Of a stretch of DNA of 64,000 nt, positions 22,061 to 32,888 are shown in pieces (within the stretch, counting starts at the first letter, position 1; each line of letters starts with the position of its first letter). The stretch is from Candidula unifasciata (Eukaryota > Mollusca > Gastropoda > Stylommatophora > Geomitridae): assembly GCA_905116865.2 (NCBI GenBank), contig CAJHNH020002467.1, positions 22,501 through 86,500 on the forward strand, in the 5' to 3' direction. The notes beneath the pieces are model-generated. The model searched no databases and had not been told where the DNA came from. It saw only the letters and a list, made by a program, of their open reading frames with translations. Made by a program: the position numbers and the translations under genes.

Positions 22061-22989
22061 TTCTGTTTTTTATTTGTTCCGCCTCCTTTTCACCTGTCTC
22101 CTCTTTTTTTCTCTTTCTCCTTTTCCTATTCTTCCTCTCCGTTATCCTCTTATCGTCTTCTTCTGCTTCTTCTTCCCCTCCCTGTCCAAAAGATACATAC
22201 CCCTATAGGTCTTCGGCAAAATGAGCTAGGAAATATTACACTTAAGATTCAAACTGTTTCCCCAGGACTGACCAATAGCAACACGTGGAACTCTTCATGA
22301 GCAAGACCAGCCAGCGGGTGGCAGTGCCAATCTCTAATGTGTCATAGTGAGGTGTCATTAATATGAAGAAGAATCTTCATTACTTCACTCAGAACGAGCA
22401 AAGAAATGATCAGTCTCCCAGAGTCCAAGGATTCACAGCGGTCTTCTCTGTTGGTAGGTGATTAGTGGCTTTGTTGGAATTGACCTCTTCTGTCCTTTCA
22501 CCTAAACATAAACATTACGCCCTCCCCCTTCCTTCCCGCACCCCCCCCCCCACCCCCCACCCCCCCCACCCCCATAAAAAAAGTGAAATAACACAAACAG
22601 TAATCTAGCTTAAATAAAGATAATCGCTACAAAAAAAATGGCGGTCACAGACATCACAGGGTGGAGATCAGGAACACAAAAAATGGCAAATGGTGCTTGC
22701 TAAAACCATCAGTGAAGATAAATGAACGTAAACTTGAGTTCCGCCAAATTTCGCTGGCAAACAAAAGAAACTTGCGATGTTTTAGAGCTGCCATAAGAGC
22801 AGTGCTTGCCTCCTGACGATCCGGGTTATCTGTCCCTGGCGAGGGGAAAACACGGCCACGGAATGTTGCATTGTTTTCCCATCGCTGTTGTCTTTGTTTT
22901 TGAAAATATGTTTTTAGTTCAGGTTTTTTATGTGTTGGGATTAAGTCGGATCATACAGATGCTGTGTTGTGTTGTATGCTCTACTGTAA

Positions 22990-23190
22990 TGTTCTGATCT
23001 TCTTCTTCACGTTCACCTTCTGTAAACTCCAGGGGGAAGTTCTAGCCGGTCGTCCACTTAGGGACCATAGTCTTGTTCCAGAACTTGAATTTTGAGTACA
23101 CATCAGTTATGAAGATCTAGCTTATGCAGATGCAGACTGATGGTTCCTTGCGTATCAGGCAGATGCACTCCGACTTACAAGGAAACCTCT
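22990..23190 (-). repeat. dispersed family E copy with short tail
   Basis: On the minus strand: CATCTGCCTGATACGCAAGG, TTCTGGAACAAGACTATGGT, AGTTTACAGAAGGTGAACGT, then only GAAGAAGAAG. It shows the unexpanded tail length of the family. Confidence 0.65.
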
Positions 23191-23283
23191 AGCTAGTCGA
23201 CTTTTACGATATGCTTTTTAGGGAAGCAGTGGTTCCATTCACACCCCACCCCCTTTTCACCCAATGAGGCCTTGAAATCCTCA

Positions 23284-23600
23284 CACAGAGTTGCGATGTG
23301 ATGTTGTGATGCTGTCCTGTGATGCTCTGTTGTGATGTTGTGATGTGATGCTGTCCTGTGATGCTCTGTTGTGATGTGATGCTGTCCTGTGATGCCCTGT
23401 TGTGATGTTGTGATGTGATGCTGTACTGTGATGCCCTGTTGTGATGTTGTGATGTGATGCTGTCCCGTGATGCTCTGTTGTGATGCTGTCCTGTGATGCT
23501 CTGTTGTGATGTGCTGTGATGCTCTGTTGTGATGTTGTGATGCTGTTCTGTGATGCTCTGTTGTGATTGTCTGCTGTGATGCTCTTTTGTGGTGATGTGA
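23284..23600. repeat. 13-bp-module array
   Basis: Built from 13-base modules such as TGTGATGCTGTCC, TGTGATGCTCTGT and TGTGATGTTG variants. Three modules equal 39 bases, which explains the open minus-strand frames with 13-residue periodicity (ITTEHHxTASQQ type). Confidence 0.85.
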
Positions 23601-23654
23601 TGTAGTGCTCTGTCGAATAGACAGAGTTATGTAACAAAGTGTTTTGCGGACTTC

Positions 23655-24215
23655 TGTCTTGTGTGTCGACACACTGTCGTGTTGACGTGTCTTGCAACAC
23701 ACTGTCGTGTTGACGTTTGTCTTGCAACACACTGTCGTTTTGACGTCGGTCTTGCAAAACACTGTCGTGTTGACGTCTGTCTTGTAACACACTGTCGTGT
23801 TGACTTCTGTTTAGTGACAGAGTATAGTGCGGACTTCTGTCTTTTAGGCTTCTGTATTCTGACACATTGTCCTGTAGACTTTTGTCTTGTGACAGGCTGT
23901 CGTGTACGCTTTTGTTTTTTGACAGGCTGTCGTAAAGACTTCTGTTTTGTAGACTTCTATCTTGTGACAGACTGTCTTGTAGGCTTCTGTCTTGTAACAC
24001 ACTGTCGTGTATACGTGTGTCTTGTAGGCTTCTGTCTTGTAACACACTGTCGTGTATACGTGTGTCTTGTAGGCTTCTGTCTTGTAATACACTGTCGTGT
24101 ATACCTGTATCTTGAAGGTATCTGCCTTGTGACATACTGTCGTGCATTATTGTGTCCTATGACAGACTGTTGTGTACGCTTCTATCTTGTGAAAGACTGT
24201 CGCGTAGACTTCGTG
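23655..24215. repeat. 15-bp-module array (copy A)
   Basis: Every 15 bases a module of the form TCTTGTnnnnnnCTG recurs without loss of register. Examples are TCTTGCAACACACTG, TCGTGTTGACGTCTG, TCTTGTAGGCTTCTG and TCGTGTATACGTGTG. Pairs make 30-base units and triples make 45-base units. Both strands have open frames with five-residue periodicity (LQDRS, IHDSV). Confidence 0.9.
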
Positions 24216-24280
24216 TAATAGAAAAATAAGCCAGCACAGACTGGAAACATCTGCCGCTACACGTTGTTGGGTTTACCTTG

Positions 24281-24614
24281 NNNNNNNNNNNNNNNNNNNN
24301 NNNNNNNNNNNNNNNNNNNNNNNNNNNNNNNNNNNNNNNNNNNNNNNNNNNNNNNNNNNNNNNNNNNNNNNNNNNNNNNNNNNNNNNNNNNNNNNNNNNN
24401 NNNNNNNNNNNNNNNNNNNNNNNNNNNNNNNNNNNNNNNNNNNNNNNNNNNNNNNNNNNNNNNNNNNNNNNNNNNNNNNNNNNNNNNNNNNNNNNNNNNN
24501 NNNNNNNNNNNNNNNNNNNNNNNNNNNNNNNNNNNNNNNNNNNNNNNNNNNNNNNNNNNNNNNNNNNNNNNNNNNNNNNNNNNNNNNNNNNNNNNNNNNN
24601 NNNNNNNNNNNNNN
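24281..24614. other. assembly gap, 334 N
   Basis: A run of N separating copy A from copy B of the duplicated segment. Nothing can be said about its contents. Confidence 1.
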
Positions 24615-25087
24615 TTCTCCTCGCAGGGACTGACCCCAGTTCGCTGTATTCTGCTCGCGAGTAGCAATGCACCAACGAGGCGCGGCTCTGCTAAGCCCAC
24701 ATCGGTAACCACTGCTTACGTGACCATAATCAGATGACGGCAGCGAGTGTGAAGGTGAAGAGAAATTGCCGGATCCTCTGGTCCGTCAGTGGGAGGAACA
24801 ATTTCTATATTGAGAGGATTTGTGCCAGGGCAAGTCGGCTTTGGCAATGTGACAGTCTTTCTTCCTTTGCTGCACAACTCCCGTTAAGTGACAACATTTA
24901 ATGGCCACTATCAAACGAACAGTTAAAATGGGGAGGGGGTGGGGAGGAGAGGTTGGGGGGTGGGGGGGAGCAACTCTGATCATGCAGGTAAACTTTTGGA
25001 ACAACCTGTAGTTAGTTACAGCAGATACAAGTGTGTTTAGATGGTTTTGCGATTAACCCATCAAGAGTATAATAATACAGTCCTCAT

Positions 25088-25960
25088 CCTCCTCCTTCTT
25101 GTTCCTTCTTGGTTGTTCTTGTCTCTCCGTCTTCGTTTTTCTTCTTCTTCTTCTTTCATCTTCTCTTCTTCTCTTCTTCTTTACTTCTTCTTCTTCTTCT
25201 TCTTTTCTGCTTCTTCTTCTTCTTCTTCTTCTTCTTCTGTCTTCTTGTGCTTCTTCTTCTTATTCTCTCTTCTTCCTCTCACCTCGTCCTACTTCTTCTA
25301 TCTACTGTCTTCTTTCTTCTTCTTCTTCGCTTTTTCTTCTCTTCTTCTTCTTCTTACTTCTTTTCCTTCTTGCTTTCTTCTTCTTCTTTCTTTCTTCTTC
25401 TATCTTCTTCTTCTTACTTCTTCTTCTTCTATCTTCTTTCTTCTTCTGCTTCTTCTTCTGCTACTCTTATTCTTCTTTACCTGCGTTCTTCTTCTTATTA
25501 GTCTTATTCTTCTTCTTCTTCTTCTTCTTCACATCTTCTTCTTCTTCTTCTATCTTCTTATTCTTATTCCGTCATTTTTCTTACTTGGGGTATTCGTACT
25601 TTAATATTCTTCTCTATTTCTTCTTTTCTTCTTGTATCTTCTTGTTTCTTCTTGTTACTTCTTGTTCTTGTTATCTTCACATGTCTCTTCTTTCTTATTA
25701 TTAACGTTCCTTCTCGTCTTCTTCTTCCTTCTTCCTTCATTCTTTCTTCTTCTTCTTCTTCATGCTTCTTCTTCGTATTATTCTTCTGTCGTCTATCTAT
25801 CTGTCTCTTTTTATTCTTCTTCATTCTGACTATCTTCTTTCATTCTTCTTCTTACTTCCTTCATATCTTCTATCTTCATTCTTCTTCTTCTTTCTTCTCC
25901 ATCATCATTATCTTCTTCTTCTTTTACCTTCTTCTATTTCTTTTACATTCTGTTTTTTAT
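25088..25960. repeat. irregular CTT-rich region, about 870 bp
   Basis: TTC/CTT units broken every few repeats by TAC, TATC, GCTT, TATT and similar. It corresponds to the two much cleaner CTT/TTC tracts of copy A (21580-22060), but is longer, and the family E insert between them is not recognisable here. Confidence 0.85.
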
Positions 25961-26849
25961 TTGTTCCGCCTGCCTTGTTAAGATGTGTTCCTCTTTATTT
26001 CTCTTTCTCTCTTTTCCTATTCTTCTTCTCTCCTTTATCCTCTTTATCGGTCTTCTTACTTTCCCCTCCCCGTCCAAAAAGATACATACCCCTATAGGTC
26101 TATCGCAAAAGAGCGAGGGAAATATTACACTGAACGATTCAAACGTGTTCCCCAGGGACTGAACCAAACAGCAACACGCAGAACTCTTCATGAGCAAGAC
26201 CAGCCAGCTGGTGGCAGTGCCAATCTCTAATGTGTCATAGTGAGGTGTCATTAATATAAAGAAGAATCTTTATTACTTCACTCAGAATTAGCAAAGAAAC
26301 GATCAGTTTGCCCCAGTCCAAGGATATACAGCGGTCTTCCCTGTTGTTAGGTGATTAGTTGCTTTGGTGGAATTGACCTCGTCTGTCCTTTCACCTAAAC
26401 ACAAACACTACGCCCTCCCTCCAACCCCTGGAATAACACAAACAGTAATCCAGCGTTCATACAAATAATCACTAAAAAAAAAAGAATGGCAGTCACAGAC
26501 ATCACAGGGTGGAGATCAGAAACACAAAAAATTGCAAATGTTGCTTGCTAAAACCATCAGTGAAGATAAATGACGTAACTGAGTTCCGCAAATATTTCGC
26601 TGGCAAAAAAAAGGAAACTTGCCATGTTTTTAGAGCTGCCATAAGAGCAGTGCTTGCCTCCTGACGATCCGGGTTATCTGTCCCTGGCCAGGGGAAACAC
26701 GGCCACGGAATGTTGCATTGTTTTCCCATCGCTGTTGTCTTTGTTTTTGAAAATATGTTTTTAGTTCAAGTTTTTTTTTTTTTATGTGTTTGGATTTAGA
26801 AGGATCATACAGATGCTGTGTTGTGTTGTATGCTCTAACTGTAATGTTC

Positions 26850-27055
26850 TGATCTTCTTCTTCACGTTCACCTTCTGTAAACTCCAGGGGGAAGTTCTAG
26901 CCGGTCGTCCACTTAGGGACCATGGTCTTGTTCCACAACTTGAATTTTGAGTCCGCATCAGTTATACAGATTTGGCTTATGCAGATACAGACTGTTGGTT
27001 CCTTGCGTATCAGGCAGATGCACACCGACTTCCAAGGAAACTAGCTAGTCGACTT
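26850..27055 (-). repeat. dispersed family E copy (copy B counterpart)
   Basis: The equivalent of 22990-23190, with a short GAAGAAGAAG tail on the minus strand. Confidence 0.65.
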
Positions 27056-27144
27056 TTACGATATGCTTACTAGGGAGGCAGTGAGTCCATTCACCCCCCA
27101 CCCCCTTTTCTCCCAATGAGGCCTTGAAATCCTCACACAGAGTT

Positions 27145-27680
27145 GCGATGTGACGTTGGGAAGTTGTGCTGTTTTGCTCTATTTTGATGTTGTGCTGTGA
27201 TGCTCTGTTGTGATGTTGTGCTCTGTTGTGATGTTGTGATGTTTTGCTGTGGTGCTCTGTTGTGAAGTTGTGCTGTGATGCTCTGTTGTGATCTTCTGCT
27301 GTAATGCTCTATTGTGATGCTGTGCTGTGATGCTCTGTTGTGATGTTGTGATGTGATGCTGTGCTGTGATGCTCTGTTGTGATGTTGTGCTGTAATGCTC
27401 TGTTGTGATCTTGTGCTGTAATGCTCTGTTGTGATGCTGTGCTGTGATGCTCTGTTGTGATGTTGTGATGTGATGCTCTGTTGTGATGGGTGCACTGTTG
27501 TGATGCTGTGCTGTGATGCTCTGTTGTGATGTGATGCTCTGTTGTGATGCTGTGCTGTGATGCTCTGTTGTTGATGTTGTGGATGTGCATTGCTAGTTTA
27601 CTGAAGTTGTGCTTGTGATGGCTCTGTTCTGATGCTGTGCTGTTGATGCTCTGTTGTTGATGCTCTGTTGTGATGATTGT
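27145..27680. repeat. 13-bp-module array (copy B)
   Basis: Modules TGTGATGCTGTGC, TGTGATGCTCTGT and TGTGATGTTGTGC alternate. It is interrupted near 27580-27640 by a short unrelated piece (TGCATTGCTAGTTTACTGAA). Confidence 0.85.
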
Positions 27681-27684
27681 CACG

Positions 27685-29914
27685 AGACTGATCTCAGTGA
27701 TTCAGAAAGTTTAGCTACTTGTAATAAGTTTTCTTCTGGTTTCTACATGAGAGCAGGATTATATTTTAAACCTCTGCCCTTGTAACCCCTAAATATTACT
27801 TTAAACCAAGATGTGATTTAAATGTTTACCATATCCTTCTCCCAGACAAAAGCCACTGAGCTTGTTTTAAAATTACCTAAACACTACGTAAATACGGCCC
27901 GCTGCGTCAGACTAGGGATGTGAAGAGTTGGGATTCTCACGCCATAGTGTCAGAATGTTTATCTCCTTGACCGAGACCGTAGAGACCGTGAGCGGGGCCG
28001 TTTGAACAGGGAAATTGAGTAGACGCTAGACATTGTGGAGGCCGGCGAGTCGGAGTTAACACTTGCAGTGTAATATCTGGCGAGAACAGGTGTTATGGCA
28101 ATTAGGAATGTTTATCCTGGTCAAGGTCGTACTGTAGGCCGTTCACTGTGAGTGGAAAGGTCACATGAGTTAGCCAAGCTGATCTGATAGTTACCTCAGG
28201 GGCGGTGTGCCTTAAGCCATCATCTTTGAGGGTGGGTTATTAAAAACTAAGGAAAGGAGGAGTTTTAATTTGGACACATAGATTGATTTTTTTTCAAAAA
28301 ATTTTTATACCTTCGCGCTGGGGAATTTCCGTTCATTAATCGCAGCCTGCCTGCAAACAAACACAGGTCGACGTGAATGGTATATTTTACTGTAGTACTC
28401 TGGTTTGGCGATAGATTGGAAAAGTTCCCAGGTGAAGAGAAAAATATTAATTTTAAATCTGGTTATCTTAGGTCGGGAGTAAGTTAATCTGTTAGTCTAT
28501 ACTAGACCTTTTCATAATTTTCTGGCACATTCTGCTTGAAATAGTCTGTGTGAAATATTCGTAATCTCAAGTTAGGGAACTGCTAACTATTCCTATTTCT
28601 TGTATGTTTGTGTCACCATGTTTTTCAGTGTATGTTTTTCCATGTCGTATAAAATACGGATGTAAACAAGGACAATTTGCTACATAATGAAAAATGTAAT
28701 TATATTGTTTCCATGATCTAGCCCAAAATATGAGTTTGGACTGTGGGACAATCATGCCCATATGTGCAGGGGATGCCTAGCTAACGTTTTGTGTGCCCAA
28801 AAACCATGTGCTCACTTAATGTGTTCACCTAAAAACAGGGAATTTAGAACCTCGTGGGGGAAGAATGATGGGTGGTGTAGCATAATTCACTGTCACGCTA
28901 GCGAAGATTATTATTACAGGACATCGTGCACATATAAATTGTTTTGCGTTTTCAGCACATAACAGCGGCCAACATGTTTATGTCAAATCTATGTTCAGCC
29001 AATTCGAATTCTGAGTGAAGCACGGAACAACATACCATTATCAAACGTCAACCTATCATGGAAATAGCATATTGAGGGAAGGCAGGAAATAGTGACTCCC
29101 ATGTAAAGACAAAAAGACTATTCAGACTAGACTGGCAGAGTGAATGTGGAATTCGAGGAGGAGTGATGGCCCTATAATCTTATTATTTATCTGTTTAAAC
29201 ATTCAATATTTGATACAGTGATATTCTTATTGTAAGTCAAGATTACTACTACACGTATTGTGTTTGTTACCACGTGATAGATTACACAGCGCCTCATGTG
29301 ACGATCAAGTCCATGAAGTGAGCCTACGTTGTGTTAGACTCGGCCAGCTGGAACGAGGTTGGAGAACGATTGGTGAGAGAACTAGAGTTGAGAGACGATG
29401 TGGGACGAGGTGCGCGGATGCAATGTGGAGTATCAAGCTTTGTAAACAGGCAGACAACAGGCAACGGAAGAGTTGATGAGCAGACTTGACCAGTTTCCTC
29501 ACGGCTGTGTCAGAGGCTTTAATAATTTTGAGTTAACCCCTTTATGTTAACACTTTATATCATCAATTATCATGCCACTCTAAAACCCCGACAGCTGTTT
29601 GTCTCCGCTGAAGCAGTATCACTGTCCTTAACCATGTCACGTGTTTTGTGTAAACTCAAACAAACTGGAATTACTCATTGTGGTAATAAAAGACTGTATG
29701 TCAAGTTTTAAACATACATAGATATATAGTTTAAAATTCCAACATAGATCTGTTCTTACATGATTTAATTCAACATGAATAGTATAGAATACATGATTGG
29801 TGTGGGGGCTCACATAAATATGATAATATATTCTTAATTATATAATACATAACACCGGGAGACAGGTAATGACGCCAAGGAATCACTGGCCCCTGTCTAA
29901 TAATTCATTTAGTA
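27685..29914. other. 5' part of the 5-kb insert, no gene recognised
   Basis: Present only in the second copy of the duplicated segment. It holds a diverged direct repeat (GAATGTTTATC near 27955 and 28107, each followed by a GACCGAGAC / GTCAAGGTCGTA and CCGT...GTGAG pattern) and an AATAAA at about 29685. Open frames are short and unrecognised. Parts may be LTR-like, but I could not find matching ends. Confidence 0.4.
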
Positions 29915-29936
29915 TGATTAGTTAGTTAGTTAGTTA
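29914..29936 (-). repeat. AACT tail of the RTE LINE
   Basis: On the minus strand the last codons and stop run into AACTAACTAACTAA. A short microsatellite tail rather than poly(A) is typical of RTE elements. It resembles the unit of the large array at 36316-38259. Confidence 0.7.
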
Positions 29937-32532
29937 TTCCTCTTGTGCCAAAGATGGCGCATAGGGCAGAGGTCATAGCTTTCCACGTCTGTCGGTTCGT
30001 TGCCACTTGATGTAGGTCTTGAGTGCGACTGAGACCGTAATTCCAGCGACGCATTCTAATAAAATCAGACACATATTTTTGTTTTGTTTCCTGTCTTATA
30101 GATGTATTGGACCTAAAGTCCGACCAGTGAACATTCAATAGCTTTCGGAAGCATCTATTCTCGAAAGCGACTAGTTTCTTATCGATTGATACTGATGATT
30201 TCCAACTCTCACAACCATAAGTTAGCACTGGGATCACACAGGAATTGAAGACCTTAAGTTTCGTGTTGTTGCTGAGTGATCTTGACTTCCAAATGTTTGA
30301 CAGTTTGTTAAAGGCACTTGATGCTAACGCGATTCGAGTCGTTATTTCTGATGTTGTATCTCCCGCAGAGGTTATCTTGCTCCCTAAGTATGTGAAGCTG
30401 GTGATTTTTTCAAGAAAAATATCCTTTAGTTTGATGTCTTTCGACTCGTTGGTAAGATCGATGATTTTCGTTTTGGCTGCGTTGACCTGAAGGCCGATTT
30501 GGCTTGAAATATTCTGGAGGCGGTCCATTTTTTCCTGAGCTTCTAGATGTGTTGTGCTCAGGAGTGCTAGGTCGTCAGCAAAGTCAAGATCTTCGAGAAC
30601 TTTGTCGACCCATTTGATGCCTAGATGTGTGTCCTGTGTGCATTTGCGCATGACCCAATCGAGTGCTATTCCGAAAAGCATCGGTGACAAGACACATCCT
30701 TGTTTCACGCCTGTTTCTACTGGGAACCAATCAGAGTTACCAGATTCCGTTCTAACAAGGCAGCGGGAATCGGTGTAGAAGGCCTTTATAATATTGACAT
30801 ATTTATCTTGGAAACCATAGATTGTGAGTAGCTTCCAGAGTGTAGGGCGGTGTATGCTGTCAAAAGCCTTCTGAAAATCAACAAAGTTGATGATGAGTTG
30901 GGATTGAAACTCTACTGACTCTTCTACGATGGTCCTGAGTGTGAATATATGGTCGATGCATGACCGATTCGGTCTGAATCCTGCTTGTTCTTCTCGGAGT
31001 CTTGCATCTATTGGCTTTTTCAGTCTCTGCATTAGCATGCTGCAGAACAGTTTTCCTGGTACGGAGAGTAGGGTGATACCACGCCAGTTGTTGCAGTCTG
31101 CTAAATCACCTTTTTTGGGCAGTTTGAATATAACACCTTCTTTCCACTGTTGCGGTGGGGATTCATTTAGCCAAACATCATTGAACAGCTGTAGCAAATA
31201 TTGTAAGGTGTTTTCGTCTGCTGCCTTTAACATTTCAGCTGAGATTTCATCTGCGCCAGTAGCCTTGTTCTTCTTTAGTTTTTTTATTGCTGATTTAAGT
31301 TCTAACATTGTGAATGGTTCACAGGTAGCATCTAGAGGTGGCATAGCTTCTTCTTCGTCTATATTGGGAACAGTGTCGGGTTGTGGCCTATTTAATATTT
31401 CTCTGAAATGTTCTGCCCATCGTTGCTTTTGTTGTTCTTCAGATAATAATAATTTACCCTGTTTGTCTTTGATGGGTGCGTTTGCTGTAGGTGTATGGTT
31501 GCACAGCTGTTTCATGATGTGGAATACAGCTTTATTGTTCCCAGTTCTGGCAGCCGTTTCAGCATCGCAAGCTAGGTTGTGTATGAAATCTTGTTTATCT
31601 TTCCGTGCACTATGTTTCACTTCTTTATCTAACAAGGTGTACCTTTGTTTGACTTTTTCATATACAGATGTGTCTTTTGTAGATAAAAGGGATAATTTGG
31701 CCTGTTTTCTTTCCTGAATTTTTATCCAAGTGTTTTCACTCAGCCATTGTTTCTTCTTTCTTTGCATGTAACCAACTGTGCTGACTGCGGCTTCCTTGAA
31801 GGTGTCTCTAAAGAAGCTCCATTTTTGTTCTATGCTGTATTCAACATTATTATTGTTAGTAAGGTTTGTACGTAGTTGTTTGTTTTGTATCCCAGAGTTA
31901 AATGTGATTTGATGTTGGTTTGACAACAGAGACTGTGAATCTATTTTCTTGCTTGTAAATGTTTTATGTAGTTTCTTGAGCTTCATCTTTAGTTTGGCTA
32001 TGCAGAGGTTGTGATCGCTGCCAACGTCTGCTCCTCGATATGCTCTGACATCCCGAACTGACGAGCGGAATTTGGTATTTATGCAAAAGTGGTCTATCTG
32101 ATTTTTAGTGTGATTGTCAGGGGAAATCCAGGTGGATTTATGAATATCTTTATGTGGGAAGGTGGTATTTGCTATTAACAGATTAGCAATTTCACATAAC
32201 TCGAGTAGTCTTTCGCCATTCTGGTTCATGCTCCCTATACCATGCGCTCCCATGTATCTTTCAACACCGCTGTTGTCATCTCCAACCTTGGCGTTGAAAT
32301 CGCCCATCACAACAGTGATGTCGTGTTTAGGTGTTTTGTTGATGGTGTCAATTAATACGTTATAGAAGGTGTCTTTGTTGAAGTCAGTATCATCATTTGT
32401 AGGTGCATAGCATTGTATGACTGATAGTTTGAAATACCTGGATTGGAAGCGTGCTGCTATAATTCTTTCATTGACCGGTTCCCAGTATGATAGACATCTA
32501 AAATTCCTTGCCTTCTCTTGTGGGTACCAAGT
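29926..32532 (-). CDS. RTE-type LINE endonuclease/reverse transcriptase
   Basis: A long intact frame on the minus strand, open from 32532 (after a TGA at 32533-32535) to a TAA at 29926. Counting from a GTG at 32310, residues 3-9 are GDFNAKV and 97-101 GSDHN, both from the apurinic-type endonuclease. Upstream of the GTG the same frame adds YWEPVNERIIAARFQ and QCYAPTND, so the GTG is not the true start. Reverse transcriptase follows: KLPKKGDLADCNNWRGITLL (396-415), EQAGFRP, VDFQKAFDSIHR (477-488), GVKQGCVLSP (534-543) and the catalytic LDFADDLALL (575-584). The C-terminal part has TYLGSKITSAG, YGCESW and RMRRWNYG. The N-terminal endonuclease is missing beyond about 75 codons, so the copy is 5'-truncated. 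The lack of stops over 869 codons implies recent insertion. It lies in the 5-kb insert of the second segment copy. Confidence 0.9.
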   Translation of the reverse strand, partial: TWYPQEKARNFRCLSYWEPVNERIIAARFQSRYFKLSVIQCYAPTNDDTDFNKDTFYNVLIDTINKTPKHDITVVMGDFNAKVGDDNSGVERYMGAHGIGSMNQNGERLLELCEIANLLIANTTFPHKDIHKSTWISPDNHTKNQIDHFCINTKFRSSVRDVRAYRGADVGSDHNLCIAKLKMKLKKLHKTFTSKKIDSQSLLSNQHQITFNSGIQNKQLRTNLTNNNNVEYSIEQKWSFFRDTFKEAAVSTVGYMQRKKKQWLSENTWIKIQERKQAKLSLLSTKDTSVYEKVKQRYTLLDKEVKHSARKDKQDFIHNLACDAETAARTGNNKAVFHIMKQLCNHTPTANAPIKDKQGKLLLSEEQQKQRWAEHFREILNRPQPDTVPNIDEEEAMPPLDATCEPFTMLELKSAIKKLKKNKATGADEISAEMLKAADENTLQYLLQLFNDVWLNESPPQQWKEGVIFKLPKKGDLADCNNWRGITLLSVPGKLFCSMLMQRLKKPIDARLREEQAGFRPNRSCIDHIFTLRTIVEESVEFQSQLIINFVDFQKAFDSIHRPTLWKLLTIYGFQDKYVNIIKAFYTDSRCLVRTESGNSDWFPVETGVKQGCVLSPMLFGIALDWVMRKCTQDTHLGIKWVDKVLEDLDFADDLALLSTTHLEAQEKMDRLQNISSQIGLQVNAAKTKIIDLTNESKDIKLKDIFLEKITSFTYLGSKITSAGDTTSEITTRIALASSAFNKLSNIWKSRSLSNNTKLKVFNSCVIPVLTYGCESWKSSVSIDKKLVAFENRCFRKLLNVHWSDFRSNTSIRQETKQKYVSDFIRMRRWNYGLSRTQDLHQVATNRQTWKAMTSALCAIFGTRGITN

Positions 32533-32699
32533 TCAGCTAATGTTAATATACTTAACGAGCCAATATGGCTGTTTTCTTGGATATCCAGGACTTTGTCTGA
32601 GAGCAACATAGCTCAGATTTTAGTTCGGTTTATCTAGTGGAGAGAATGTGTTGAAAGGAAGATCCCTACTCAACAACATAAACATTTAAACCACGCGTC

Positions 32700-32850
32700 A
32701 CGTCACAGATGTGATGCTCTGTTGTGATGGATGCACTGTTGTGATGCTGTGCTGTGATACTCTGTTGTGATGTGATGCACTGTTGTGATGCTGTGCTGTG
32801 ATGCTCTGTTGTGATTGTGTGCTGTGATGCTCTTTTGTGGTCATGTGATG
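32700..32850. repeat. 13-bp-module array (continuation)
   Basis: TGTGATGCTCTGT and TGTGATGCTGTGC modules, continuing the type seen at 27145-27680 on the other side of the insert. Confidence 0.85.
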
Positions 32851-32888
32851 TGGTGCTCTGTCGTATAGACTTCTGTTATGTAACAAAG

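Larger units (their letters stand above)
21119..24280. other. duplicated segment, copy A (ends at the gap)
   Basis: Starts CTCTCGCAGGACTGACCCAG and ends GGGTTTACCTTG at the run of N. It is matched first by 24615-27680 and then by 32697-34400, in the same order: unique sequence, CTT array, family E, 13-bp-module array, 15-bp-module array, unique end. It contains no gene. Confidence 0.85.
24615..27680. other. duplicated segment, copy B (first part)
   Basis: Matches 21119 to about 23600 in order. It starts CTCCTCGCAGGGACTGACCC and carries many single-base insertions and deletions relative to copy A, plus a longer, irregular CTT region. It stops within the 13-bp-module array. The rest of the copy resumes at 32697. 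Confidence 0.85.

Noticed and set aside
24157..24737. Open frames across the N run
   Set aside because: They are open only because N has no stops.
29640..29830. LTR-like end (AATAAA at about 29685, TTGGTGTGGGGGCTC at 29797)
   Set aside because: No second LTR or matching termini seen, so the evidence is too thin for a feature.
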